64,000 bases of DNA from Longilinea sp964536805. GTDB taxonomy: Bacteria; Chloroflexota; Anaerolineae; Anaerolineales; Anaerolineaceae. The translations under genes were made by a program, and so were the position numbers. The notes below the pieces were generated by a model. That model was not told the DNA's origin and ran no database searches. It worked only from the letters and a program-made list of their open reading frames with translations. The stretch's first letter is position 1. The number at the start of each line of letters is the position of its first letter. The DNA is taken from the NCBI GenBank assembly GCA_964536805.1, contig CAZHYQ010000003.1, forward strand, positions 138,017 through 202,016, in the 5' to 3' direction. Of the stretch, positions 26,723 to 34,641 are shown one piece after another.

Positions 26723-27823
26723 TTAAGAAATGATTGGTTTAACCTTATAGCCAGATCCTGAAAGAATCAGGATGATTGGTTCAGGTATTTTACCCGATAA
26801 TTGGCAAAAAGCGGACCAGACTAAGGCCGATGTTGGCTCTACATAAAGCCCCTTGCGGGCTAAGTCATCTACGGCCGGAAGGATTTGGTCTTCGTCAACC
26901 GCCAGAAAAGTCCCTTGGTCGGGTGCAATCTCGCGCAGCAAAGCTTCAACCCTTACCGGCTGACGAACCCGTACCCCCTCCGCAACCGTGGTCCCTTCTT
27001 TGACCGTCTCCATCGCCTCGAGACCATGCTCAAAAGCCGCAACAACCGGCGAGCAGGCGGCTGCCTGAACGCCGACGAAATATGGCAGGCGTATGATCAA
27101 ATTTTGATTTTTCAAAGAGGCAAAACCGCGCCTGACCCCCAAAAGCAATCCGCCGTGCCCGACCGGTGCGATAACCGTTCCAATTTCGCCCGCGGCCTGC
27201 CATAATTCATAGGCAATGGTCGCGATTCCAGCCAGGCCGAAGGGCAGGTACGCATGGCTGGCATATGGAACGCCGCTTTGAGCTTCCGCCAGAACTGCCT
27301 GAGCAGCTGCCGATCGCGGCCCTGGAATGGAATGTAAATCGGCGCCATACCGTTCGATTTGAATGCGTTTCGGCCCGGAGGCCGACTCAGGCACGTATAC
27401 CCTGGCCCTGATGCCTGCCCGGGCAGCATATGCCGCAAAGGACGCCCCGGCGTTGCCGGAAGAATCCTCCACCGCTTCAGCCATGCCCCGTGAAAGCAAC
27501 TGACTGATCAGCACAGCACTGCCGCGATCCTTGTACGATCCGGTTGGATTCAGATATTCAAGCTTGAAACCTACCCTGCGAACCTCAATTTCATCCCAGA
27601 GGAGCGGGGTCAGCCCTTCCCCCAGGCTGACCACCGGAGAAGAATCTGGCAATTCGAAAGCATGGCGGAAGCGCCACAAACCGGGTAAGGTGGGTTCGAC
27701 ATTTTCAGGATTAAATCCGGGAGGGCCGTCAAAATCAAAAATGCCGCCGCAATCCGGACAGCGAAATGGAACGCCTTGATCGGGGTATGGTTTGAAACAG
27801 GATGTGCAGCGAATCAGGCTCAT
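26723..27823 (-). CDS. Threonine synthase-like PLP-dependent lyase
   Basis: Fold-type II PLP enzyme of 366 residues, probably converting O-phosphohomoserine to threonine. The N-terminus is a zinc ribbon, CTSCFKPYP then CPDCGG, seen in bacterial/archaeal ThrC of this group. NPTGSYKDRGSAV contains the PLP lysine (SYKDR), SSGNAGASFAAYAA is the phosphate-side asparagine loop, and GHGGLLLGV the glycine loop. It is shorter than ThrC of enterobacteria (about 430). Family members of this size can also act on other amino acids, so no gene symbol is given. It lies between moaD-moaE and rnc with gaps under 12 nt, hence cotranscribed. Confidence 0.8.
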   Translation of the reverse strand: MSLIRCTSCFKPYPDQGVPFRCPDCGGIFDFDGPPGFNPENVEPTLPGLWRFRHAFELPDSSPVVSLGEGLTPLLWDEIEVRRVGFKLEYLNPTGSYKDRGSAVLISQLLSRGMAEAVEDSSGNAGASFAAYAARAGIRARVYVPESASGPKRIQIERYGADLHSIPGPRSAAAQAVLAEAQSGVPYASHAYLPFGLAGIATIAYELWQAAGEIGTVIAPVGHGGLLLGVRRGFASLKNQNLIIRLPYFVGVQAAACSPVVAAFEHGLEAMETVKEGTTVAEGVRVRQPVRVEALLREIAPDQGTFLAVDEDQILPAVDDLARKGLYVEPTSALVWSAFCQLSGKIPEPIILILSGSGYKVKPIIS

Positions 27824-27829
27824 GCCGGG

Positions 27830-28531
27830 TCAATCGCCTTTTTGGGGATGATATTTGCCCTCAACCCACTCCCCGCCGTCCGGACTGATTTCTTTTTTCC
27901 ACACCGGGACGATTTCTTTTAAGCGGTCGATACCGTAGCGAGCAGCCTCGAAACATCCTGTGTCGCGGTGCGCTGCAGAACAGGCAACCAGCACAGTCGG
28001 GGTGCCGGGATCAAGGGGGCCGATGCGCTGAACGATGGCAATGCCTTCCACAGCCGGCCAGCTTTGACGGATTTCATCAGCCACCTGCGCCATTTTTGTT
28101 TCGGCCATCGGCGCGTAAGCTTCATATTCCAATCGGATTGTTTCGTGCGCCTCGCCGCGCAAGGTGCTTCCGCGTACGATGCCAGTAAAAACAGCTACTG
28201 CCCCTGTCGTGGGGAGCGTCACACTTTTTACCAGTTCATTCAGGTCCAAAACGTCGTTGGTAATCTGAACAATCGTCGGAAAACCATTTCCGCCCGAAAC
28301 AGGCGGGAAAACCCCAACCTCCGCACCGTCAGGAACAGCATCGCCGTCAAAAGCAAATTGTTGGTTAATGGAGACCACTGAATTCTGCATCAGCGGCCCG
28401 ATTGCCGGATATTGGCTCGCCAGTACGGATTTCAAATCTGCCACGGTGGCACTTCCCGGCAGCTTCACCATAACCTTGGATACGCCGGCTTTTTCTTTAA
28501 AATGCGCAAAGAAGAGGATGTTCACCTGCAT
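27830..28531 (-). CDS. MoaD-MoaE fusion, molybdopterin synthase
   Basis: Both subunits of molybdopterin synthase in one chain of 233 residues. Residues 1-81 are MoaD, a ubiquitin-fold sulfur carrier (VNILFFAHFKEKAG at the start, VFPPVSGG at the end). Residues 85-233 are MoaE, with TGAVAVFTGIVRG, LEYEAYAPMAE and the catalytic-lysine region VPVWKKEISPDGGEWVEG. In free MoaD the terminal Gly-Gly is thiocarboxylated; here it is internal (SGGNGFP), so cleavage after Gly-Gly would be expected before use, as reported for the MoaX and Deinococcus MoaD-MoaE fusions. No protease gene is adjacent. AGGAG precedes the ATG. moaC lies 24 nt upstream. Confidence 0.92.
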   Translation of the reverse strand: MQVNILFFAHFKEKAGVSKVMVKLPGSATVADLKSVLASQYPAIGPLMQNSVVSINQQFAFDGDAVPDGAEVGVFPPVSGGNGFPTIVQITNDVLDLNELVKSVTLPTTGAVAVFTGIVRGSTLRGEAHETIRLEYEAYAPMAETKMAQVADEIRQSWPAVEGIAIVQRIGPLDPGTPTVLVACSAAHRDTGCFEAARYGIDRLKEIVPVWKKEISPDGGEWVEGKYHPQKGD

Positions 28532-28555
28532 TTTAGCGTTTTCCTCTCCTGACCT

Positions 28556-29044
28556 TCATTCGTTGATGACATCGCCGCTGGTTCCGCCGTGTTTTTCTAT
28601 CAGGCGGATATTTTGGATACGGCCGGTTTTTTCTACTGCCTTTACCATATCATACACAGTCAAAGCGGCCAGCGATACAGCCGTCAACGCTTCCATTTCC
28701 ACCCCGGTCTTGCCAACGGTGACTACCCTGGCCTGGATTTTTACGCCCGGTAATTGGTCATCCAATTCTAATTCCACACTTACCTGATGGATCGGTATGG
28801 GATGGCATAATGGAATCAAATCCGAGGTACGTTTGGCAGCCATGACGCCGGCCAACTGCGCGACGGTCAACACATCGCCTTTTTTCATCAAACCCTGCCG
28901 GATTAAAGCAACCGTTTCCGCCTTGAGGGCAATTTCGCCGCTTGCAATTGCGGTTCGTTCCGATTCGGGTTTGGCTGCCACATTTACCATGTGTGCCTTT
29001 CCCGTTTCATCGATGTGCGTTAGTTTTTGGTCTTTTTCAGGCAT
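28556..29044 (-). CDS. moaC: Cyclic pyranopterin monophosphate synthase MoaC
   Basis: Second enzyme of molybdenum-cofactor synthesis, converting the MoaA product to cyclic pyranopterin monophosphate. Conserved segments: LTHIDETGKAHMVNV, LIPLCHPIPI, TGVEMEALTAVSLAALTVYDMVKAV and the C-terminal HGGTSGD, where many MoaC have KSGGKSG. Length 162 is normal. The ATG at 29044 has no Shine-Dalgarno sequence but lies 6 nt after a TATAAT, so the mRNA is probably leaderless. It heads the minus-strand operon through smc, and tandem palindromes overlap its promoter. moaA and moaB are not in the window. Confidence 0.94.
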   Translation of the reverse strand: MPEKDQKLTHIDETGKAHMVNVAAKPESERTAIASGEIALKAETVALIRQGLMKKGDVLTVAQLAGVMAAKRTSDLIPLCHPIPIHQVSVELELDDQLPGVKIQARVVTVGKTGVEMEALTAVSLAALTVYDMVKAVEKTGRIQNIRLIEKHGGTSGDVINE

Positions 29045-29050
29045 GGTCAA

Positions 29051-29056
29051 ATTATA
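29051..29056 (-). promoter_or_regulatory. -10 box of moaC
   Basis: Perfect TATAAT on the minus strand, 6 nt before the moaC ATG. It shares its first two bases with the arm of the first palindrome, so a protein bound there would contact the promoter directly. No good -35 box is visible. Confidence 0.55.
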
Positions 29057-29116
29057 CCCTCAAAACCAGAGGGTACTTTACCCTCAAAACCAGAGGGTAC
29101 TTTACCCTCAAAAACC
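29055..29116. repeat. Tandem palindromic 24-bp repeats between moaC and scpA
   Basis: Two identical 24-bp units (29055-29078, 29079-29102) and a partial third. Each unit contains TACCCTC-N7-GAGGGTA, a 7-bp inverted repeat with 7-nt centre. The array lies between two divergent promoters and touches the moaC -10 box, so it looks like a set of operators. It could equally form hairpins if transcribed. Confidence 0.75.
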
Positions 29117-29180
29117 GACTCTCAACCCTCATATCTGAAAGGGGCCTCCGGATTCCAGCCAAGGCCAGCCGTCAGAACTC

Positions 29181-29189
29181 TGCTATAAT
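29181..29189 (+). promoter_or_regulatory. Extended -10 promoter of scpA
   Basis: TGcTATAAT, an extended -10 element, ends 7 nt before the GTG start of scpA, predicting transcription start at or next to the start codon. No -35 match. Confidence 0.55.
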
Positions 29190-29196
29190 ATCCCGC

Positions 29197-29988
29197 GTGA
29201 GTCTACAGGTTGCAGGGCGTCAAACCGAAGGATATACGATCTCAACAGAAGTCTATGCGGGTCCGTTGGATCTTCTGTTGGATCTTATTGAACATTCAGA
29301 ACTGGATATCACACGCCTGGCTTTGGCCCAGGTTACGGACCAGTATCTGGCATATCTACACACCCTAGAAGATCGCAATGCAGCCGAGGTTTCGGCGTTT
29401 TTGGTCATAGCTGCGCGTCTGGTACAGATTAAATCAGCAGCTTTATTGCCGCGCCCCAGCCTGGATCTACTCGGTCCATCGCCTGAGGACGATGCGGAGG
29501 CATTAGCAAGGCAACTCATTCTGTATAAACGCTTTAAAGAAATAGCCCAATTTCTCGACAGGCAGGATCTTGCCGGGCTGCACAGCTATTTACGCATTGC
29601 CCCGCCGCCCAAGACCGATGTGCCAATCCATCTTGACCTGAGCGGTGTGTCCATTCAGGATCTATTGCAGGCTGCGCGGGACGTTTTTCACAGCAAACGG
29701 CAGATGGCTCCATTAAGCCAGGTTGTTTCCATGCCCCGCGTGACCATTCGGGAGAAGATCATCAACCTGATCGAAACTCTGCGGCGATTTGGGCAAGCTA
29801 CATTTCGATCCATTCTTGCGCCGGAGTCGACCCGCGTGGATGTTGTGGTCACATTCCTGGCGATGCTTGAATTGATCAAACGCCACCTGGTGGAAGCACA
29901 ACAGGATACCTTGTTTGGCGATATTTCCATTCAATCTCAAGGTGATTTGAAGGAAGAGCTGGATTCGGACCTGGAATTCACCGAATAG
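29197..29988 (+). CDS. scpA: Segregation and condensation protein A
   Basis: Kleisin subunit that bridges the SMC heads, 263 residues. YAGPLDLLLDLIEHSELDITRLALAQVTDQYLAYL is reduced here to its key pieces: GPLDLLLDLIE at the N-terminus and DIT..LAQVTDQYL next to it, both diagnostic. The C-terminal winged helix includes ETLRRFGQATFRSIL and VTFLAMLELIKR. The frame is open about 85 codons upstream, but that part translates the tandem repeats; GTG 29197 is chosen since homology begins just after it and a promoter ends 7 nt before. scpB is not nearby. smc is in the divergent operon. Confidence 0.92.
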   Translation: MSLQVAGRQTEGYTISTEVYAGPLDLLLDLIEHSELDITRLALAQVTDQYLAYLHTLEDRNAAEVSAFLVIAARLVQIKSAALLPRPSLDLLGPSPEDDAEALARQLILYKRFKEIAQFLDRQDLAGLHSYLRIAPPPKTDVPIHLDLSGVSIQDLLQAARDVFHSKRQMAPLSQVVSMPRVTIREKIINLIETLRRFGQATFRSILAPESTRVDVVVTFLAMLELIKRHLVEAQQDTLFGDISIQSQGDLKEELDSDLEFTE

Positions 29989-29990
29989 CA

Positions 29991-30018
29991 AACGCGGAGG
30001 TTATCCTCCGCGTTTTTG
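29991..30018. terminator. Terminator between scpA and the 184-residue protein gene
   Basis: 10-bp stem AACGCGGAGG / CCTCCGCGTT with TTAT loop and TTTTT tail on the plus strand. It starts 2 nt after the scpA stop, and the converging gene ends at 30027. Confidence 0.8.
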
Positions 30019-30026
30019 ATTTGTCG

Positions 30027-30581
30027 TTATTCTTCAGAAGGCGTGTCTGCAGGCTTATCGACCAACTCATACGGCAGACGCGTGCTCAACCAGACCACCA
30101 TCAGGCTGATGTCATTGTTGCTGTAAGGGGTTTCTGGAAATTGAACCCTGAATGCTTCATCCAGTACATCAAACTGCTCAGCTTTTGGCCAGCGGGTAAG
30201 AAAACCAGGCAATTTCGTCCGGTCAGCTTCCAATGGAAGCAATGTCCAGCCGCGGGCGGCGAGAAAATCAAACGTCTGCCGGGCCAGCTCCCCGTTCATG
30301 GCGCACCAACCTGCCAACACGGCGGCAGTGAATTGCGGGCTTTGTTCGAAGGCTTGAATAGACCCCCGAACTTTTACCAACGCCGGCGCAAGGCTGCTGT
30401 TGCGGAACCCAGGAACTTTGACGAGGCGGCGGATTTGTCCGTTTAGACGGGAACTCAGATCCAGTGGAAGATTTTCCAGATTGGTAATGACCTGGGTCAA
30501 CACCTGTTGCCGGTAATCCGGCAGCATGAATTCGTTGATGGTATGAAAATGGAAAAACTGGGTTTGCTGCTGTTCACTCAT
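30027..30581 (-). CDS. Hypothetical protein, helical
   Basis: A 184-residue soluble protein that I do not recognise. It starts MSEQQQTQFFHFH and is mostly predicted helix, with a regular heptad-like region (VLTQVITNLENLPLDLSSRLNGQI). Later segments are FTAAVLAGWCAMNGELARQ and FPETPYSNNDISLMVVWLSTRLPYE. There is no signal peptide, membrane helix or known catalytic motif. The upstream hairpin belongs to the PspC gene, so this gene is probably transcribed separately. A real gene is likely from its clean frame and position between two terminators. Confidence 0.6.
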   Translation of the reverse strand: MSEQQQTQFFHFHTINEFMLPDYRQQVLTQVITNLENLPLDLSSRLNGQIRRLVKVPGFRNSSLAPALVKVRGSIQAFEQSPQFTAAVLAGWCAMNGELARQTFDFLAARGWTLLPLEADRTKLPGFLTRWPKAEQFDVLDEAFRVQFPETPYSNNDISLMVVWLSTRLPYELVDKPADTPSEE

Positions 30582-30600
30582 GCAGACAATTATAAAGAAA

Positions 30601-30623
30601 CCTCCCTTCTTAGGGAAGGGAGG
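30601..30623 (-). terminator. Terminator of the PspC-domain gene
   Basis: 9-bp stem CCTCCCTTC / GAAGGGAGG with 5-nt loop; on the minus strand it is followed by TTTCTTTAT. It lies between the PspC gene and the 184-residue protein gene. Confidence 0.65.
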
Positions 30624-30645
30624 GACAGGTTTTTTGCCGAAGCAA

Positions 30646-30840
30646 TTACTCAGCCGGGATAATTACCCAGCAAATGACGTACAAAAGGAAACCCGGAATG
30701 CCGCCAGGCAGGAAAGCCAGCAAGAATCCTAAACGGAACCAAACAGGATTGATGCCAAAAAATGCACCGAGTCCCCCGCATACGCCAGCCAACACCCGGT
30801 CGGTGCGGGATCTACGTAAAGGTGGTCTTGAATTGTCCAT
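30646..30840 (-). CDS. PspC-domain small membrane protein
   Basis: A 64-residue protein consisting of just one PspC domain. Features: basic N-terminus (LRRSRTDRVLAGVCGGLGAFF) with the GVCGGLG motif, then a hydrophobic helix (GFLLAFLPGGIPGFLLYVICWVIIP). PspC domains act in membrane-stress responses as sensors, or as stand-alone phage-shock-like proteins, but this short form gives no clue to a specific partner; no pspA is nearby. ATG is preceded by an AGGAGAAA site on the minus strand. Confidence 0.85.
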   Translation of the reverse strand: MDNSRPPLRRSRTDRVLAGVCGGLGAFFGINPVWFRLGFLLAFLPGGIPGFLLYVICWVIIPAE

Positions 30841-30903
30841 GATTTTTTCTCCTTTTGCCTTTCATACATCATATACGCCGGCAAACCGGAAAGGTTGCAT
30901 GGA

Positions 30904-31848
30904 TTATTTATTCCTGGATACCTGATCACTCACCTGGTCAAGACGGTCAATTTCCTCTTCCGTCAACCGCCAGTTCAAAGCGCCGGCATTTTGCTGCACT
31001 TGAAGCGGGGTCTTTGCACCGGCAATGGGCACGGCACCCTTGCATATTACCCAATTCAAAGCCACCTGCGCAGCCGTTTTCCCAGCATGATCTGACCCGA
31101 TTTTGTTGATTAATTGAATGAGCGGTTTTATGCGCGATAACGTGCGCTGATTGTATATTCCAGACCGAATCCCCTTGACTGGCTTCTCAACAGAGTATTT
31201 GCCTGTTAAAACGCCCATAGCGAGCGGGCTGTAGGCAAGCAGTGTTATGCCCTGATCCAGACATTGTTGCAGCAGACCGTTCTTTTCCACCTGGCGGTTG
31301 AGCAAACTGTATTCCACCTGGTTGGATGCCAGGCGAAAACCCGAGCGGATCAATGCATTTTGCGACCGCTCCATCCAATCGCGCGGATAGTTGGAAACCC
31401 CCGCGGCGGAAATCATTCCGGATTGCAGTGCCTCAACCATGGCATCCATCCAGGTCTCCGGTTGTATCGGCGGTAACTTCTGGTGAACCTGGTACAAATC
31501 GACCTTATCCAAACCCAGGCGCTTTAAGCTGGATTTTAGCGCTCGTAATAGATTGCCACGGCCCAAACGCCAGGGATATGGCATATATTTAGTGGCTATG
31601 CGCAAATTAGCAGGGTGTTTCCGCATGAATTCACCCAGAAATTGTTCGGATTTTCCCTGACCGTAGACTTCAGCAGTATCAAAAAAAACTGTTCCATTTT
31701 CAAGACACGCCTCGAAGGCGGATTCTATTTCATCCTTGCCGTATTCCTGCCCAAACCCCCAGACAAACCGGTCACCCCAGGCCCAGGTCCCAACCATAAA
31801 ATCAACACCCTGCAATACTGGGTGGCGTTCCGGCAATGCTTCAGTCAT
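30904..31848 (-). CDS. Aldo/keto reductase
   Basis: NADPH-dependent oxidoreductase of the AKR superfamily (TIM barrel), 314 residues. The catalytic tetrad is visible: Asp and Tyr in FFDTAEVYGQG, Lys in IATKYM, His in YQVHQK. The later GVSNYPRD and GAKTPLQVQQNAGAL segments contact the cofactor. I start at 31848 because GGAGG lies 6 nt upstream; an ATG 12 nt earlier overlaps that site. Related proteins include voltage-gated potassium-channel beta-subunit-like and general stress AKRs. Substrate unknown. It is divergent from mutS. Confidence 0.9.
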   Translation of the reverse strand: MTEALPERHPVLQGVDFMVGTWAWGDRFVWGFGQEYGKDEIESAFEACLENGTVFFDTAEVYGQGKSEQFLGEFMRKHPANLRIATKYMPYPWRLGRGNLLRALKSSLKRLGLDKVDLYQVHQKLPPIQPETWMDAMVEALQSGMISAAGVSNYPRDWMERSQNALIRSGFRLASNQVEYSLLNRQVEKNGLLQQCLDQGITLLAYSPLAMGVLTGKYSVEKPVKGIRSGIYNQRTLSRIKPLIQLINKIGSDHAGKTAAQVALNWVICKGAVPIAGAKTPLQVQQNAGALNWRLTEEEIDRLDQVSDQVSRNK

Positions 31849-32029
31849 ATAATCCTCCATGGCGCACGGATTATTTGATTATACACAAACCGATTATTTT
31901 TTCCGGGATTTGTGGGTTAATTGTAAATTATTTCACAAAATAACCTCGGGGTCCCCGCTTACCGATCATAACAGGTATCCGGGTTTCAAAACCTTGCCTG
32001 AAAGTCTTTCTGAATATAGAATGATGAAC

Positions 32030-34606
32030 ATGTCCGACGATGTTACTCCCATTCGCCAGCAATACCTGGAAATCAAACGCCAATATCCCGAAGCCATTCT
32101 CTTCTTTCGGCTGGGCGATTTTTATGAGACATTCGACCAGGACGCCGAAACCGCGTCGCGGGAACTGGATATTGTCCTCACATCGCGCAGCGTTGCCAAG
32201 GGGATGCGCATCCCAATGGCTGGCATCCCCTACCACGCGGTGGAAAACTACCTGGCCCGTTTAATCGAAAAGGGATATCACGTTGCCATATGCGAGCAGA
32301 TTGGCGATCAGCCACTAAAAGGGATATTTCCCCGCCAGGTTGTGCGGGTGGTGACGCCTGGAACGATCATCGAGCCCGGCTTGCTTCACGGTGATCGCAA
32401 CAATTACCTGGTTGGCGTATTTTCAGCAGAAAACCGGGCTGGTGTTTCCTATGTAGATATCACCACTGGCGAATTTGCCGTGACGGAATTGGAAGGCGAG
32501 GATATCGCCGGGCTGCTGCGCGCGGAACTGATCCGTCTCAATCCAGCGGAGGTGTTACTGCCGGAGAATACCGATTATGCCAACGGCTTTCCGATGCATC
32601 TCACCCGCTGGCCGGTGTGGCGCTTTGAAACCGGGCGCTGCCAGGAGGCTTTGCTGCGCCATTTTCAGGCAGCCACCTTGGACGGATTTGGGTTGCATGG
32701 CTTACCGCTGGCCGTTCGCGCTGCCGGCGCAGTTTTGCAATACCTGGTGGAGACTCAGCCGACTGCACTGCAGTTATTGAACTCCCTCTCCACCTATTCG
32801 CTCGATGATTTTATGACGTTGGATGCAGCCACGCGCCGCAACCTGGAATTAACCGAGACAATTCGCACTGGCGAAGTTCAGGGTTCGCTGCTCTCGGTAT
32901 TGGATCACACCGTCACCCCCATGGGAAAACGCTTGATGCGGCAATGGGTCAGCAAACCGCTGCTCGACCTGGCAGCAATTCATAAACGGCAAGAAGGCGT
33001 CGCTTATCTGGTTGAACAAGGTCTGCTGCGCGCGGAATTGAGGTCAGCGCTGCATCCATTGGGCGACCTGGAGCGGCTGACCAACCGGATCGTCTCAGGC
33101 CACGCCGGGCCGCGCGATGTTATGACTGTTCGGCAAACTATGCGCGACCTGCCTGCCGTCAAGGCATTGTTCAACGCTCAACCAGCCGGGTTGGCGGATC
33201 CTTTGGCAAGGCTGGATCTTTGCAAGGATGAACTGGAATTACTCGAACAAAGCATCAGCGATGACCCGCCCGCAACGCTGCAAAATTCGGGCATCATCCG
33301 TTCGGGATATTCCAGCGAATTGGACAGCGTCATTGATGCCTCCAGCCACGCGCGCGATTGGATTGCCAACCTTGAAGCCGTCGAGCGTGAACGGACTGGG
33401 ATCAAGAATCTGAAAGTCGGATACAACAAGGTTTTCGGCTATTACATTGAAATTTCAAACAGCAATACGGATAATGCGCCGCAGGATTATATTCGCAAGC
33501 AAACCCTGGTGAATGCTGAGCGCTATATCACGCCGGAGATGAAAGAATATGAAGCGTTGGTGCTCAATGCGGAGGAGCGCATCCGCGAGATCGAAGTGCG
33601 CTTATTCCGGGAAATTTGCGCCCGTTTGAGCACAGCCAATGAGAAAATGCTTTCCACCGCCCGCTCGCTGGCTCAACTCGATGTGCTGGCCTCGTTAGCT
33701 GAAACTGCCGCACTTGGGAATTATGTTCGCCCGCAATTGTCGTCCGATACCCACCTCGAAATACGCGACGGCCGCCATCCGGTGGTCGAATCAAGCCTGA
33801 GCGGCGAGCGCTTTGTCCCCAATGACTCGATTTTTGAAAACGGGGAGCTCGTGCGGATCATCACGGGTCCCAATATGAGTGGAAAGAGCACTTTTTTACG
33901 CCAGGTGGCTCTGGTTGTATTAATGGCGCAAATTGGCAGTTACGTGCCAGCCGCATCGGCGCAAATCGGTCTGGTGGACCGCATTTTCACCCGCATCGGT
34001 GCGCAGGATGAAATCCACTCAGGACAATCCACCTTTATGGTGGAAATGATCGAGGCTGCCAACATCCTCAACCATGCCACCCCGCGCAGCCTGTTGATCC
34101 TGGATGAGATCGGGCGCGGCACTAGCACTTACGACGGCGTTTCCATTGCCTGGGCAGTGGTTGAATACATTCATAACCACCCAGGACTGCGTTCGCGCAC
34201 CCTCTTTGCCACGCATTACCACGAGCTAACCCAGCTTAGCGACCTGCTGCCTGGCGTGCGCAACTACAACGTTGCCGTCAGCGAGGCCGGCGGGCAGGTT
34301 GTCTTCCTGCACAAGATCGTCCCCGGCGGCGCGGACCGCTCCTACGGCATCCACGTGGCGCAGCTGGCCGGGCTGCCGCGGCCGGTCATCCAGCGCGCCA
34401 GCGAAATCATGCACACATTGGAATTGTCTTCCGGCAAGGCGGTCAAGATCACACCCGGGCAATCACAGCAGATGGCGCTTTTCCCGGAAACCAACCCCAT
34501 GCTGAATGAACTGAAGGAACTGGATATCAACACACTCTCGCCCATCGAAGCCTTGAACAGGCTTTATGAATGGAAGCGCAGATTTGTGGAAAAAGAACAG
34601 GACTAA
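32030..34606 (+). CDS. mutS: DNA mismatch repair protein MutS
   Basis: Mismatch-recognition ATPase, 858 residues. The mismatch-binding N-domain shows FFRLGDFYETF with the Phe-x-Glu wedge, later GPNMSGKSTFLRQVA is Walker A and LLILDEIGRGTSTYDG is Walker B plus signature. The clamp and lever region has YYIEISNSN and YITPEMKEYE. The C-terminus is short. Start uncertain: ATGs at 32021, 32024 and 32030 are in frame, none with a Shine-Dalgarno; 32030 begins MSDDVTPIRQQY. The frame is open to 31859 but upstream residues look unrelated. The presence of MutS-type motifs together with UvrB and Mfd gives standard repair capacity. Confidence 0.95.
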   Translation: MSDDVTPIRQQYLEIKRQYPEAILFFRLGDFYETFDQDAETASRELDIVLTSRSVAKGMRIPMAGIPYHAVENYLARLIEKGYHVAICEQIGDQPLKGIFPRQVVRVVTPGTIIEPGLLHGDRNNYLVGVFSAENRAGVSYVDITTGEFAVTELEGEDIAGLLRAELIRLNPAEVLLPENTDYANGFPMHLTRWPVWRFETGRCQEALLRHFQAATLDGFGLHGLPLAVRAAGAVLQYLVETQPTALQLLNSLSTYSLDDFMTLDAATRRNLELTETIRTGEVQGSLLSVLDHTVTPMGKRLMRQWVSKPLLDLAAIHKRQEGVAYLVEQGLLRAELRSALHPLGDLERLTNRIVSGHAGPRDVMTVRQTMRDLPAVKALFNAQPAGLADPLARLDLCKDELELLEQSISDDPPATLQNSGIIRSGYSSELDSVIDASSHARDWIANLEAVERERTGIKNLKVGYNKVFGYYIEISNSNTDNAPQDYIRKQTLVNAERYITPEMKEYEALVLNAEERIREIEVRLFREICARLSTANEKMLSTARSLAQLDVLASLAETAALGNYVRPQLSSDTHLEIRDGRHPVVESSLSGERFVPNDSIFENGELVRIITGPNMSGKSTFLRQVALVVLMAQIGSYVPAASAQIGLVDRIFTRIGAQDEIHSGQSTFMVEMIEAANILNHATPRSLLILDEIGRGTSTYDGVSIAWAVVEYIHNHPGLRSRTLFATHYHELTQLSDLLPGVRNYNVAVSEAGGQVVFLHKIVPGGADRSYGIHVAQLAGLPRPVIQRASEIMHTLELSSGKAVKITPGQSQQMALFPETNPMLNELKELDINTLSPIEALNRLYEWKRRFVEKEQD

Positions 34607-34633
34607 CCACCTCAACAGGAATTCCGGTGGTTA
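34604..34633. terminator. Possible terminator between mutS and the GH57-like gene
   Basis: 8-bp inverted repeat TAACCACC / GGTGGTTA with a 14-nt loop that includes the mutS stop. It lacks a clear T-run, so efficiency is doubtful. Confidence 0.35.
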
Positions 34634-34641
34634 ATAAGTAA

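Noticed and set aside
29055..29116. CRISPR array
   Set aside because: Units are directly adjacent 24-bp copies without variable spacers, and there are no cas genes; the Cas4-like nuclease at 13 kb belongs to the repair operon.
28942..29196. Upstream extension of the scpA frame
   Set aside because: It translates the tandem palindromic repeats and part of moaC in antisense; a promoter directly before GTG 29197 and the onset of ScpA homology argue for the shorter form.
31859..32029. 54-codon N-terminal extension of MutS
   Set aside because: The sequence before MSDDVTPIRQQY does not resemble MutS and has no ribosome-binding site at its start.
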